NCBI GenBank assembly: GCA_002299555.1
Contig: DBOL01000027.1
Location: 16,638-44,483 of the forward strand
Reading direction: 5' to 3'
DNA length: 27,846 nucleotides
Source: Candidatus Aminicenantes bacterium UBA647
GTDB lineage: Bacteria > Acidobacteriota > Aminicenantia > UBA2199
A program made the translations under genes and the position numbers. Every line of letters starts with the position of its first letter. Position 1 is the first letter of the stretch. Below the pieces are notes generated by a model. The model was not told the origin of the DNA. It searched no databases and worked only from the letters and a program-made list of their open reading frames with translations. This document shows, one piece after another, positions 14,543 through 23,521 of the stretch.

Positions 14543-16840
14543 ATGACAAAATCAGATAAAGATATGGCCGATATCGGATTCAGTTCAATAATGGATAATA
14601 TCCCTGTGGGTCTTTTCAGATCCACTCCGGAAGGGAAATTTCTAATGGTTAATAACTCATTGGTAAAGATATTCGAATTTAATTCCAAAGATGATCTAAT
14701 GACCTGTGATATCTCGGATCTTTACTATTCAGAAGATGACAGAAAAAAAATTCTCGGAAACTATAAAACAAGGAAAAAGATACAAAACCCGGAGATAAGA
14801 TTAAAGAAAAAAGACGGGACCCTTTTTTTCGGATCTCTTACAGAAAAAGTTGTAACAGATAATTCAGGAAAGATAATCTATTTTGATGGAATACTTGAGG
14901 ATATTTCTGAGAAAAAAGAAAAGGAAGAAGAGATTGCAAAACTTGCCACCCTTGTCGAGCAAGCTGCTGTTTCCATTGTATTAACCGATCTTAAAGGTGA
15001 TATTCAATATGTGAATCCCTGGTTTGAAAAGTTGACAGGATACTCTAAGGATGAAGCAATAGGAGAAAATCCAAGAATATTAAAATCGAAAAATACCAGG
15101 TATCCCGACAATTATTTTAAGAGCATGTGGGAAGCAATAAATAACGGTGACAATTGGATTGGCCAATTTACGAATCAGAAAAAATCCGGAGAAGATTATA
15201 TTGAGGAAGCTTCAGTTTTTCCCATAAACTCAAGGGATGGGAAAGAAATATTAGGTTTTGGTGCTGTAAAAAAAGACATCACACAGCAGATCGAACTTGA
15301 AAGAGAGCTGGAGTACTCACTGAGAGAAATGGAATCTCTTAAGGAGAAAGCAGAATCTGCATCAAAGTTAAAATCAATTTTTCTGGCAAATATGTCTCAC
15401 GATATCAGAACACCTTTAAATGCTATTATAGGATTTTCAGATCTTCTCAAAAAACACAAACTTGACAATAAGCTTAATGGATACGTGAATAATATAATCA
15501 GATCAGGAAACATCCTCCTGAATCTGATAAATGACATACTGGATCTCTCAAAAATTGAGGCCGGACAAATGGATATGATCCTGAGTACATTGTTCTTAGA
15601 AGATCTTACAGAAAATATCAGATCGATCTTTGAAGATCAATTTAGTAGAAAAAAGATCGCCTTCAAGATCGAAAAAGGGGAGGATCTTCCCGACAGGATA
15701 TATAGTGATCAATCCAGAATTCAGCAGATCCTGATAAACTTGATGTCCAATTCCCTGAAGTTCACTCTGAAAGGTGAGGTCATCTTAAGGATAAAATATA
15801 ATGACAAAAAAGATACAATGCAATTTTCTGTAAAAGATTCCGGTATTGGAATCCCGGAAGATATACAGGATAAATTGTTCACTCCGTTCTTTTCAAACAG
15901 GGCTCTTCACAATATAGATGAAGCCAGTACGGGACTTGGTCTTTCCATCTGTAAAAATTTGGCCAAACTCTTAGGCGGCAGCATTAAAATGAGTTCCGAG
16001 TTTGGCATCGGCTCTGAATTTATCCTGGAGTTACCCGCAAACTCGTCCGAGATCGAGGAGATATTGCAACTCAAGGACAGGCAATTCACATTATCCGGAG
16101 AAGATATTGGTGAATATGCAAACAAGAATATTCTGATAGCTGAAGATAACCCTGTGAATGCCGAACTTCTTTATGAAGCACTGGAGATGAGGGGTTTCAG
16201 AAATATCAGCATTGTAACCGATGGAGAAGAGGCTATTGAAAACTCAATTAATGAACTGCCACAATTGGTTATAATGGACAATAAAATGCCGAAAGTGTCA
16301 GGACTTGAAGCGTTGAGAGTTATAAGAGGGAGGGGGTTTGAGAATCCTGTCATTATACTTACAGCCGATGCGCTCGAAGAGTTAAATAGAGATGAGATCA
16401 AGGTCATGCCTGACAGTTATCTTACAAAACCGATAAATTTTGAATTATTATTCGAAGAGATATGCCGTCTCCTGAAACGTGATGATAAAAGTAACAACAA
16501 AAATATTAAAAACAAATCAAAAAAAATAAGGCCCGGATTAATAATAAGTAAAAATGTTTCAGAAAATATTAAAAATATTTTCCTTAAAGACCTGAAGGAA
16601 AAACATGAGATCCTCAAAAAAGCCATCGACGAAAACAATATAGAAAATGAATTTGAGTCAATCTCAATGATCGCTCACTCGTACAAAGGGAATGCAGGCT
16701 ATTTCGGACTTACACTTTTCGAGGCTCTGGCAGGAGAATTAGATCAGAGACTTAAAGATAAAAGATCTGCAAAGATAATAACTTACCTCACAATAAAACT
16801 GAATCAGATGATCGAAGACATCCTTTCGAACAACATGTAA
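14543..16840 (+). CDS. Hybrid sensor histidine kinase PAS-PAS-HisKA-HATPase-REC-Hpt
   Basis: This 765-residue protein has no membrane segment, so it senses in the cytoplasm. Two PAS domains (about 10-125 and 133-253) lead through a coiled coil to HisKA, with the phospho-histidine H286 in MSHDIRTPLN. The ATPase domain shows the N box (LINLMSNSLKFT), G1 (DSGIGIP) and G2 (STGLGLSICKNLAKLLGG). A receiver at about 527-645 has AEDN and acceptor D579 in MDNKMP. A C-terminal Hpt domain has H712 in AHSYKGNAGYFG. All four phosphorelay sites are therefore in one chain, and the Hpt domain could pass phosphate to the PATAN regulator at 12148. It ends the operon, preceded by AAAGGAT about eight bases before the ATG. 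The PAS ligand cannot be told from sequence. Confidence 0.95.
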   Translation: MTKSDKDMADIGFSSIMDNIPVGLFRSTPEGKFLMVNNSLVKIFEFNSKDDLMTCDISDLYYSEDDRKKILGNYKTRKKIQNPEIRLKKKDGTLFFGSLTEKVVTDNSGKIIYFDGILEDISEKKEKEEEIAKLATLVEQAAVSIVLTDLKGDIQYVNPWFEKLTGYSKDEAIGENPRILKSKNTRYPDNYFKSMWEAINNGDNWIGQFTNQKKSGEDYIEEASVFPINSRDGKEILGFGAVKKDITQQIELERELEYSLREMESLKEKAESASKLKSIFLANMSHDIRTPLNAIIGFSDLLKKHKLDNKLNGYVNNIIRSGNILLNLINDILDLSKIEAGQMDMILSTLFLEDLTENIRSIFEDQFSRKKIAFKIEKGEDLPDRIYSDQSRIQQILINLMSNSLKFTLKGEVILRIKYNDKKDTMQFSVKDSGIGIPEDIQDKLFTPFFSNRALHNIDEASTGLGLSICKNLAKLLGGSIKMSSEFGIGSEFILELPANSSEIEEILQLKDRQFTLSGEDIGEYANKNILIAEDNPVNAELLYEALEMRGFRNISIVTDGEEAIENSINELPQLVIMDNKMPKVSGLEALRVIRGRGFENPVIILTADALEELNRDEIKVMPDSYLTKPINFELLFEEICRLLKRDDKSNNKNIKNKSKKIRPGLIISKNVSENIKNIFLKDLKEKHEILKKAIDENNIENEFESISMIAHSYKGNAGYFGLTLFEALAGELDQRLKDKRSAKIITYLTIKLNQMIEDILSNNM

Positions 16841-16852
16841 TGCAACTTAATT

Positions 16853-16881
16853 TTGCAATCAATCCCTTTATCACATATAAT
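16853..16881 (+). promoter_or_regulatory. Sigma-70-type promoter giving a leaderless transcript
   Basis: TTGCAA (16853-16858), a 17-base spacer and a perfect TATAAT (16876-16881) are followed by exactly seven bases and then the ATG at 16889. The expected transcription start is the A of the start codon itself. The in-frame TTG at 16853 is the -35 box and is not a start codon. Confidence 0.7.
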
Positions 16882-16888
16882 TTGGCTC

Positions 16889-17092
16889 ATGAAAGCATGT
16901 AATACAAATCCGGTAATAAAATATACCAGGATAATAATGTCTCTGGCAGTTATAGGGATGGGGATATACTATAAAAATTGGATCGGTGTTTTAGGGATAT
17001 TCACACTTATTTCTGCATTTACAGGTGGATGTGCATTTAATATAAAGATAGACAGAAGTTCTCACAGCCCTACATCTACCGGAAAAAACTGA
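16889..17092 (+). CDS. DUF2892 (YgaP transmembrane-type) small membrane protein
   Basis: The 67-residue protein has the DUF2892 plan: a short N-terminal NTNPVIKYTRIIMSLAVIG helix, a turn KNWIGVLG, a second helix and a cysteine in TGGCAFN near the membrane face. A hydrophilic tail follows. In YgaP the same segment dimerises a rhodanese in the inner membrane; here it stands alone, with no rhodanese domain. Its role is unknown. Its own promoter puts the transcription start on the ATG, so it is probably read from a leaderless mRNA. Its last 31 bases overlap, tail to tail, the 3' end of the O-antigen ligase gene on the other strand, with no room for a conventional terminator between them. Confidence 0.75.
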   Translation: MKACNTNPVIKYTRIIMSLAVIGMGIYYKNWIGVLGIFTLISAFTGGCAFNIKIDRSSHSPTSTGKN

Positions 17093-18993
17093 ATCCCAAG
17101 ATCTCTCGATTCCGGACCAAGATTCATTTTCTTTAAATTAAATACAGGAGTGGTCTCTATTCCCAGAAAGAACTTTTCACCAGGTTTACCCTTTATATAA
17201 AACAGCTGTTCCTCATTTGAAGTAAAACTCTTTTTCCCTGAAAGTATCCCATTTTTAAATATCTTTATAACCTGGGTTTTCCCGGGGAGTTTTCCAAGTG
17301 GAGCACCACAGAAAAATTTGATGGGGCCGTGCAATCCACTATCACCTATTTCCAATAACACACCAGCATTTGACCTGGTCCATTTGAATTCTGAATTCAT
17401 TGAATCATTCCAGAAACCGAAATCATACGGGAGTCCTTTTGATGACATTAATCTTGAAGGGTGAAGGGAATTGAAAGAAACAATATTTGAAATAACAAAA
17501 ATTATCAACACTAAGTATAAAACAGGTCTGAATTTCTTTATATCAAAATTTTTGAATTTCGATGGGCCGGTCATTGATATAACAATGATCCAGAAAAGGA
17601 TGAGTATTTCAGGCAGCCAGAGGGAGTTGCCGACAAACATTACCAGCAGGATAACCATAAATAGTTTGTAATACATATCCTTGACTCTCCCCTTTAGTAT
17701 AATAAAAAGAAAAAACAAAAAAGATAAAAGCCCGATAACACCAATTTCATCCAGAAAAAGGAGATATTGGTTAAGGGGAAGGTCCTCAATAAATTTTTCT
17801 CCATATTTTAAATATTTCAGATGGAAAAGAAAATTACCGGCACCGATACCTGAAACGGGATATTTCTTAACTATCGGAATGGAATTTTCGATCATCTGGA
17901 CCCTTCCATTTGAAAAACCATCAATAACTTCTATTATACTCTTATCCTTTTTACCGATATCGGAAGAATCAAATGTTTTTTCCAACCTTTGTACAAGGTT
18001 ACCTCCGGAAAAAAGCAATACTACGAAAAAGAGTGAAGGGATCATAATTTTTATGGAAGTTCTTACTTTGCTGAACATCAAATATATGAATGCAAAGATC
18101 ACAAAAATAAAAGCTGTACGGCTTCCGGAAAGCAATATCCCGAAAAATGAAATATGAGATGCGAAAATGAAAAACGAACGACTTTTGCCTAACCATTTCC
18201 CTGATCCATCATCGTGAGAATTCATCAATGCCAAAGAAGAATATAAGAATAAAACGCCTCCAAAGAACCCGAATCCGTTGAAATCTGAAAATCCCCCATT
18301 GTATTGATTCAGCTTTTCCCCCCACCAGCTAATAGACAGGAAAGCTGGATCAAATAATTTCTGATATGAAGCAAGGAGCACAGAGAAAGAATATCCGTAA
18401 ATGATCAGTTTGAATATCTGCTCTTTCTTCAAAGCGTATTTTCTGATCAATGCAGAAACAAAAGGGGTCAAAGAGAAAAGAAAAATTGTAATGACCGGAA
18501 AAATAACGGCAAAAGAGACCCTGGGGCTTTGAGGAAATCCCGGGCCTACAGGTGTATCAGTAAAAAATGCACCTGAAGGCATCGAAATATTCGACCACCT
18601 TAATAGAACAAAAACAGATGATATCCATAAGACTGAAAGGAATATAAGGTAAGAAGATGCCCAGTTAAACTCTTTAAAAACCGGAATAGTACCCTTCAGG
18701 AATGAACCTGTGACCACACCAGCCAGAAAAAATAAAACAATTGCCATCAGATTGAATGGATATCCGTTAAAAAACAGTGCCGGAAGAGAATTGATCAGAG
18801 GGAGTAAAAAAAAGAAGATTTTCAGCCCATTCCCACCGGGGAATAATGATAGTACCGCTCCTGCGACCAGAAAGATAACAGGAAGATATGTAAAACCGAT
18901 GTGAAACACAATAGTATAAAATGAAAGCACAAAAGCCAGAGAGGCAAAAGTATAATAGGCAAGATCAGTTTTGTTAATATGCATTCGGATCAC
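17062..18993 (-). CDS. O-antigen ligase / Wzy-type polymerase family membrane protein
   Basis: This 643-residue protein has about ten or more hydrophobic helices over the first 500 residues. The PF04932 core is visible: LLSGSRTAFIFVI, then a large periplasmic loop with FSNGRVQMIENS and the hallmark YPVSGIGAGNFLFH, then PLNQYLLFLDEIGVIGLLS. Proteins of this family join undecaprenyl-linked glycans to a lipid or protein acceptor (WaaL, PglL) or polymerise repeat units (Wzy). Sequence alone does not decide which. After the last helix come about 130 residues of probably extracytoplasmic, beta-rich sequence, an unusual addition. The GTG start has GGAGAGG eight bases upstream and overlaps the upstream phosphotransferase gene by 20 bases. 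It is the last gene of the polysaccharide operon. Confidence 0.85.
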   Translation of the reverse strand: MIRMHINKTDLAYYTFASLAFVLSFYTIVFHIGFTYLPVIFLVAGAVLSLFPGGNGLKIFFFLLPLINSLPALFFNGYPFNLMAIVLFFLAGVVTGSFLKGTIPVFKEFNWASSYLIFLSVLWISSVFVLLRWSNISMPSGAFFTDTPVGPGFPQSPRVSFAVIFPVITIFLFSLTPFVSALIRKYALKKEQIFKLIIYGYSFSVLLASYQKLFDPAFLSISWWGEKLNQYNGGFSDFNGFGFFGGVLFLYSSLALMNSHDDGSGKWLGKSRSFFIFASHISFFGILLSGSRTAFIFVIFAFIYLMFSKVRTSIKIMIPSLFFVVLLFSGGNLVQRLEKTFDSSDIGKKDKSIIEVIDGFSNGRVQMIENSIPIVKKYPVSGIGAGNFLFHLKYLKYGEKFIEDLPLNQYLLFLDEIGVIGLLSFLFFLFIILKGRVKDMYYKLFMVILLVMFVGNSLWLPEILILFWIIVISMTGPSKFKNFDIKKFRPVLYLVLIIFVISNIVSFNSLHPSRLMSSKGLPYDFGFWNDSMNSEFKWTRSNAGVLLEIGDSGLHGPIKFFCGAPLGKLPGKTQVIKIFKNGILSGKKSFTSNEEQLFYIKGKPGEKFFLGIETTPVFNLKKMNLGPESRDLGIQFFPVDVGL

Positions 18994-20392
18994 CGCGGAT
19001 TCCTCTCCAAATAGTTAGCAGGATGATCCTCAGGTCAAACCAGAAAGACCAATTCTCAATATAGAACATATCATATTCGATTCTTCTTTCCAGAAGTTTT
19101 ATGTCATCCGTTGCACCTCTAAGCCCGCTAACCTGTGCCCAACCTGTGATTCCCGGCTTGACAAGATGTCTCAGCATATAGTTTTCGATATTGTCTTTTG
19201 ATTCAATATTCATTGGTACCGCATGAGGCCTCGGACCTATCACGGACATATCACTCTTAAGTACATTCAAAAACTGTGGAAGTTCATCAAGGCTTGTTTT
19301 TCGCAGGAATTTCCCGAACGGAGTAATCCTTGAATCATCTTTGGTTGCCTGAACAAATCGTCCTTCATTGTCCAGGTCCCGGCTCTCCTTTACCATTGAT
19401 CTGAATTTATATAAGGTGAACTTCCGGTTCTTTCTTCCCCATCTCTCCTGTTTGAAGAATACAGGACCTCTGGAGCTTACTTTAATAATAATTGCGATCA
19501 GAAAGCCAAGCCATGAAAAAACAAGTAAAAGGAAAAGAGATGAGAATAAAACATCAAAACCCCTTTTTATAAGACGCCAGTGCACTTCATCCAGAGGGTC
19601 ATTTCTGACATCAATAACAGGAATATTATTAAAAAAAGAGATCTGATATTTATTTGAAACAAATTTAAAATACTCCGGAATAATTCTTGCCCTTACCGGA
19701 AATCTGGTAAGAACTTTCAATATATTATCCAATCTTCCTGACTCCTCCCGGTTCAATGTTATCAACACTTCATCTATATCATATTCATCAATCACTTTTT
19801 CCAGACTTGCAAATCCTCCCAGATAATTCATGTCACTCTCTGTCGGAGCATCTGCCACAAATCCGATCAGAACATACTCATTGATCATGGCATTTCCAAT
19901 AGTACCGAACATTTTCCTTCCGATATCACTACTGCCAATCATCAGAATGTTTCTCTTCAGTCCGGCCTTATCCATCAGGATTCTTCTTGTGATCCGGAAA
20001 ACACCTCTCAAGATCAGAGTGCCGGACATGAGAAGAAGCAGATAGAGAAGAAGAAAGAATCTGGAAAGAAGAATACTTTTTAATAAGAACAGGATTATAA
20101 CACCGGTGATAAATTGTATTGAAATATTTTTAAAAAGGCAGAAAGCCTCAGACAAAAGATTATAACTCTTTGCCTCATCGTATAATGAGGATACTTTTGA
20201 AGAGAAAAACCATATTATAAAGAAGATAAGGATAGTAAAAATCTCCTGTAGACTGACAAATCCCAGCCCCTCATCAATAATCTCAGGAAGCCTGTTCCGC
20301 GATACAATATCGGCCATCAAAAATGAAAATATAAGAATTACAATATCCAAAAACAGCAATATGTAGTGAAAAGAACTTCTTATCCCTTTCAT
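18974..20392 (-). CDS. Polyprenyl-phosphate sugar-1-phosphate transferase (WcaJ/WbaP-like)
   Basis: The 472-residue enzyme has four N-terminal membrane helices (within residues 8-135), a central nucleotide-binding-like domain (about 145-270, ILMIGSSDIGRKMF) and a fifth helix near 285-310. The catalytic domain has KQERWGRKNRKFTLYKFRSM, TSLDELPQFLNVLKSDMSVI, GPRP and GITGWAQVSGLRGATDD. The ending, with tyrosines and WSFWFDLRIILLTIWRG, is typical of the WcaJ branch. These enzymes start repeat-unit assembly by placing a hexose-1-phosphate on undecaprenyl phosphate at the inner membrane. The sugar is probably glucose or galactose but is not fixed by the sequence. It sits 26 bases downstream of the epimerase gene and overlaps the ligase gene by 20 bases. 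Confidence 0.93.
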   Translation of the reverse strand: MKGIRSSFHYILLFLDIVILIFSFLMADIVSRNRLPEIIDEGLGFVSLQEIFTILIFFIIWFFSSKVSSLYDEAKSYNLLSEAFCLFKNISIQFITGVIILFLLKSILLSRFFLLLYLLLLMSGTLILRGVFRITRRILMDKAGLKRNILMIGSSDIGRKMFGTIGNAMINEYVLIGFVADAPTESDMNYLGGFASLEKVIDEYDIDEVLITLNREESGRLDNILKVLTRFPVRARIIPEYFKFVSNKYQISFFNNIPVIDVRNDPLDEVHWRLIKRGFDVLFSSLFLLLVFSWLGFLIAIIIKVSSRGPVFFKQERWGRKNRKFTLYKFRSMVKESRDLDNEGRFVQATKDDSRITPFGKFLRKTSLDELPQFLNVLKSDMSVIGPRPHAVPMNIESKDNIENYMLRHLVKPGITGWAQVSGLRGATDDIKLLERRIEYDMFYIENWSFWFDLRIILLTIWRGIRGDPNAY

Positions 20393-20418
20393 ATTATAAT
20401 TACCTATGCTCCCCCAAA

Positions 20419-21483
20419 CTAATCAACATTTTCAGAAAGATAAAATTCCCGATACCAGTCTATAAAATTCTTTACTCCTGTCTCGACAGGAGTGGATGGC
20501 CTATAGCCGGTATCATTCTCAAGATCTTTAGTATCAGCCCAGGTTTTCACAACATCTCCTGGCTGTATGGGCATCATTTTTTTATCTCCTTCTTTTCCAA
20601 GTGATTTCTCCATGACCCCGATGAAATCCATAAGGTTCACCGGCTTGCCATTTCCAATATTGTATATTTTATAGGGAGATATGCTGGATGATGGATCCGG
20701 CTCCATCCCATTCCAGTCAGGATTCCCTTCGGGAGGTCGGGATAAAACTTTTTCGATACCAATCACAATATCATCCACGTAGGTGAAATCTCTTTCCATT
20801 TTCCCGAAATTATAAACTTCGATTGGCTTCCCCTCAAGGATATTTTTTACAAACTTGAACAAAGCCATGTCAGGCCTGCCCCATGGACCGTAAACAGTGA
20901 AGAACCGGAGTCCTGTAACAGGTATCCCATATAAATAACTATAACTGTGAGCAAGGAGTTCATTCCCTTTTTTCGTAGCCGCATACAAACTCACCGGATG
21001 ATCAACATTGTGATGGGTCGAGAACGGCATTGATTCATTCAGACCATAAACGGAAGAACTACTGGCATATACAAGGTGGCCTGTTTTATGATTTCGGACT
21101 CCCTCAAGAATATTTGCAAAAGCATTAAGATTACTCTCAATATATGCTTTTGGATTTTCGATCGAGTATCTTACTCCTGCCTGAGCAGCAAGATGACAAA
21201 CCTGATCAAATTTATACTTCTTAAAGATACGGTTCACTTCGTTAGTATCTTTGAGATCCATTTTAATAAAAGAATAATCCTGCAATTTTTTACTCTTTAC
21301 AACTTTGCCCTCTTCAATTTCTTCTCTTAATATTCCGGTATCTTCCAGCCGGGCATACTTCAGATTCACATCATAATAGTCATTAATATTATCTATTCCA
21401 ACTATCTCCAGACCTTTTCCTGAAAGTTTCTTAACAAGATGATATCCAATGAATCCGGCTGTTCCAGTTATTAGTATTTTCAT
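20419..21483 (-). CDS. UDP-glucuronate 4-epimerase family protein
   Basis: This extended short-chain dehydrogenase/reductase (354 residues) has the NAD-binding GTAGFIG at 7-13 and the epimerase-type GIDNINDYYDVNLKYARL at 29-46. The serine-rich YASSSSVYG is at 139-147 and the catalytic tyrosine and lysine are Y167 and K171 in SLYAATKK. RFFTVYGPWGRPDMA and FTYVDD follow, all close to known UDP-glucuronate 4-epimerases. The reaction would supply UDP-galacturonate for the polysaccharide. UDP-GlcNAc or UDP-Gal epimerase activity is the main alternative, since subtypes differ in a few residues. It begins ten bases after the WecG/TagA gene stops and is in the same operon. Confidence 0.88.
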   Translation of the reverse strand: MKILITGTAGFIGYHLVKKLSGKGLEIVGIDNINDYYDVNLKYARLEDTGILREEIEEGKVVKSKKLQDYSFIKMDLKDTNEVNRIFKKYKFDQVCHLAAQAGVRYSIENPKAYIESNLNAFANILEGVRNHKTGHLVYASSSSVYGLNESMPFSTHHNVDHPVSLYAATKKGNELLAHSYSYLYGIPVTGLRFFTVYGPWGRPDMALFKFVKNILEGKPIEVYNFGKMERDFTYVDDIVIGIEKVLSRPPEGNPDWNGMEPDPSSSISPYKIYNIGNGKPVNLMDFIGVMEKSLGKEGDKKMMPIQPGDVVKTWADTKDLENDTGYRPSTPVETGVKNFIDWYREFYLSENVD

Positions 21484-21493
21484 TTTACCTATT

Positions 21494-22261
21494 TTACACC
21501 GAATCTCTATTTTTTGAAATCTTATTGGAGAATACTTCTTTTATTGCCAGAAAAACAAATTTTGAATTAGTATAAAAATATCGCTTCCATAATCTTCCGG
21601 GTTCCTGGATCAGTCGAAAAAGCCATTCCAGAGAAATTTTCTGCATCCATGCCGGTGCTCTCTTCACTTCTCTTGTGAATACAGGAACAGCACCACCGAT
21701 CCCGATCATTATTCCGTTGACCTGACCAGACATCTCCGCCATTAATTTTTCCTGCTTCGGACATCCCAGAACAACGAAGATAATATCAGGATCTTTCTCT
21801 CTGATCTCAATGAAGTGCTCTTTTATGATCTCAGAAGGGATATTTCCGAAGGGTGGTGCAATGGTCCCGGAAATTATCAATTCCGGGTACTCTGAGCTGG
21901 CCCTGGCTATAATTTTTCGAAGAGATTTGTCTGTTGAGCCGTAGAAAAACACAGAAAGTTTCATTCTCGCTGCTAGTAGTATCAGATCGGGAAGTATATC
22001 CATGCCGGCTACTCTCGGTTGTTTCTTCCCGTACAAGATCCTCAACAGTATAACAAGTGGCATACCATCCGGAGTAACGATATCAGCATTATTTACCACT
22101 CTGGCAAACTCGGGATCATCATGTGCTTCAATGATCATATGCGAATTTGCAACACAGACATATCCACCTTTTTTCTTACCGGCCAGCTCAATTATCTTCT
22201 CAGTGAACTCACCATATTCTCCTATGGATATACCTATATCCATCAACTTCCTCTTTTCCAT
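21494..22261 (-). CDS. WecG/TagA/CpsF family glycosyltransferase
   Basis: The 255-residue protein matches the GT26 family throughout. The motif VANSHMIIEAHDDPEF is at 37-52, ADIVTPDGMP at 59-68 contains the likely catalytic aspartate D65, and VAGMDILPDLI, FFYGSTDKSL, FVVLGCPKQEKLM and GIGGAVPVFTREVKRAPAWM follow. The C-terminal EWLFRLIQEPGRLWKRYF segment is the membrane-associating appendage of the family. These enzymes add a second sugar (ManNAcA in WecG, ManNAc in TagA) to an undecaprenyl-linked acceptor, so this protein probably acts right after the WcaJ-like enzyme. The donor sugar here is not known. It lies 85 bases after the glycosyltransferase gene; that gap shows no strong promoter. 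Confidence 0.92.
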   Translation of the reverse strand: MEKRKLMDIGISIGEYGEFTEKIIELAGKKKGGYVCVANSHMIIEAHDDPEFARVVNNADIVTPDGMPLVILLRILYGKKQPRVAGMDILPDLILLAARMKLSVFFYGSTDKSLRKIIARASSEYPELIISGTIAPPFGNIPSEIIKEHFIEIREKDPDIIFVVLGCPKQEKLMAEMSGQVNGIMIGIGGAVPVFTREVKRAPAWMQKISLEWLFRLIQEPGRLWKRYFYTNSKFVFLAIKEVFSNKISKNRDSV

Positions 22262-22346
22262 AACGTTTACATTATAACCTTTTTTCTGTTTTCTTTCTCA
22301 GATATTGGAATCTACAGTAAAAGAAAAATTTTATCTGAGATTATTT

Positions 22347-23516
22347 TTAATTTGGATCAGATTTTAGTAATTCCCGGTATATATGTATCAGTTGTCTATA
22401 ATTCTCTTTCTCATTATAGTACTTTTCAAATGTTCCCCGTGCGTTTTTATTGAACAGATTATCAGTAGTGCTTGATAATATTTCAATCTTCCTCCTAAGA
22501 TCTTCCGGATCGTTCATCCTGAAATGCAGTCCGTTATAACCATCTTTAACTATTTCTGCCTGACTGCCGATATCAGAAGCAATTACAGGCATTCCGCATG
22601 AAAACGCCTCAATAATTACCATGGGAAATCCTTCAAAAACCTTTGAAGGAAAGATCAAGCCTTTCGCAACTCTCATTTGCCCCATTACAAAATCGTGATC
22701 CCGAACACCCAGAAATTCTATATTATCCTGCAATTTACAATTCTGTTTTGCATACTCCTCATAGGAACCTTCACCAATAATATTTAATTTGTATCCAGTA
22801 TCCTTAAATGCTTCAATCATTATATCTATGCCTTTCTCTATATTAAGCCTTCCAACATAAAGAAAAAATGGGGTTTTTCTCCTTATCTGTGAGCCTTCAT
22901 CGAAAACAAAATTAGGTTTTACTTTGATTTGATCGGTTTTCAGATCCAGGGATGAACCAAGTATTTTTTTTTTTTGAAATTCAGTTAAACAAATATATCT
23001 ATCAACCCTTTTCCTCCAAGTCCTGAGCAAATTGTGAATAGATGTCATCATAACAATAGCTAATGTTTGAAAAACGGAATTCCGGTAACATTTATACAAT
23101 ATCCCCATAACCGGGAACTTCTTTTTAATACATTTTTCACATGTGTCATTTTTTCTAAACAACATCGCATTAGCACATACCAGCCTGTAATTATGGATGG
23201 TCATAACTACCGGTACATTACCTCTGACCCTCCGGAAAAATACAGAGGGGGATATTAAAGGGAAAAAATTATGTACATGGATCACATCCGGTGTGAATGC
23301 AGCGATTTTTGTTCTGATCAATTTGGACGAAAAAGGATTGTAGAAGCTGAGAAGTCCCGTTCTAATCTTCGTAAAGATCGAATTAATACTACTGTTATCA
23401 GCAATTACGCAGTCAATTTCATGCCCATGTTCTTCCAATAACCGGATCTCATTTTCAAATACATTCTCTTCTCCACCCCTCAATTGATATTTGTTGTGAA
23501 CAAACAGAATCTTCAT
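22347..23516 (-). CDS. GT4-family glycosyltransferase
   Basis: The 389-residue, two-domain GT-B enzyme starts with MKILFVHNKYQLRGGEENVF. The N-terminal domain has PDVIHVHNFFPLISP. The C-terminal donor domain has FLYVGRLNIEKGIDIMIEAF, FPSKVFEGFPMVIIE with the E-x7-E pair, and AFSCGMPVIASDIG. It would transfer a hexose from a nucleotide sugar at the cytoplasmic face of the membrane. I chose the ATG at 23516 because it matches the family N-terminus; a TTG three codons earlier overlaps the flippase stop and is less likely. A run of 12 adenines in the coding strand (22964-22975) makes the frame prone to slippage. Its last third is similar to a decayed remnant at 27003-27131. Confidence 0.92.
   Translation of the reverse strand: MKILFVHNKYQLRGGEENVFENEIRLLEEHGHEIDCVIADNSSINSIFTKIRTGLLSFYNPFSSKLIRTKIAAFTPDVIHVHNFFPLISPSVFFRRVRGNVPVVMTIHNYRLVCANAMLFRKNDTCEKCIKKKFPVMGILYKCYRNSVFQTLAIVMMTSIHNLLRTWRKRVDRYICLTEFQKKKILGSSLDLKTDQIKVKPNFVFDEGSQIRRKTPFFLYVGRLNIEKGIDIMIEAFKDTGYKLNIIGEGSYEEYAKQNCKLQDNIEFLGVRDHDFVMGQMRVAKGLIFPSKVFEGFPMVIIEAFSCGMPVIASDIGSQAEIVKDGYNGLHFRMNDPEDLRRKIEILSSTTDNLFNKNARGTFEKYYNEKENYRQLIHIYRELLKSDPN
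22964..22975 (-). repeat. A12 homopolymer tract inside the glycosyltransferase
   Basis: Twelve consecutive T on the plus strand read as AAAAAAAAAAAA in the coding strand and encode lysines just after EF-Q. No other coding run in the window is as long. Such tracts can slip during replication or transcription and switch a gene off and on. Confidence 0.85.
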
Positions 23517-23521
23517 TAATT

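Noticed and set aside
16853..16888. TTG start of the DUF2892 frame
   Set aside because: The TTG is part of the -35 box TTGCAA and the family N-terminus matches the ATG at 16889.
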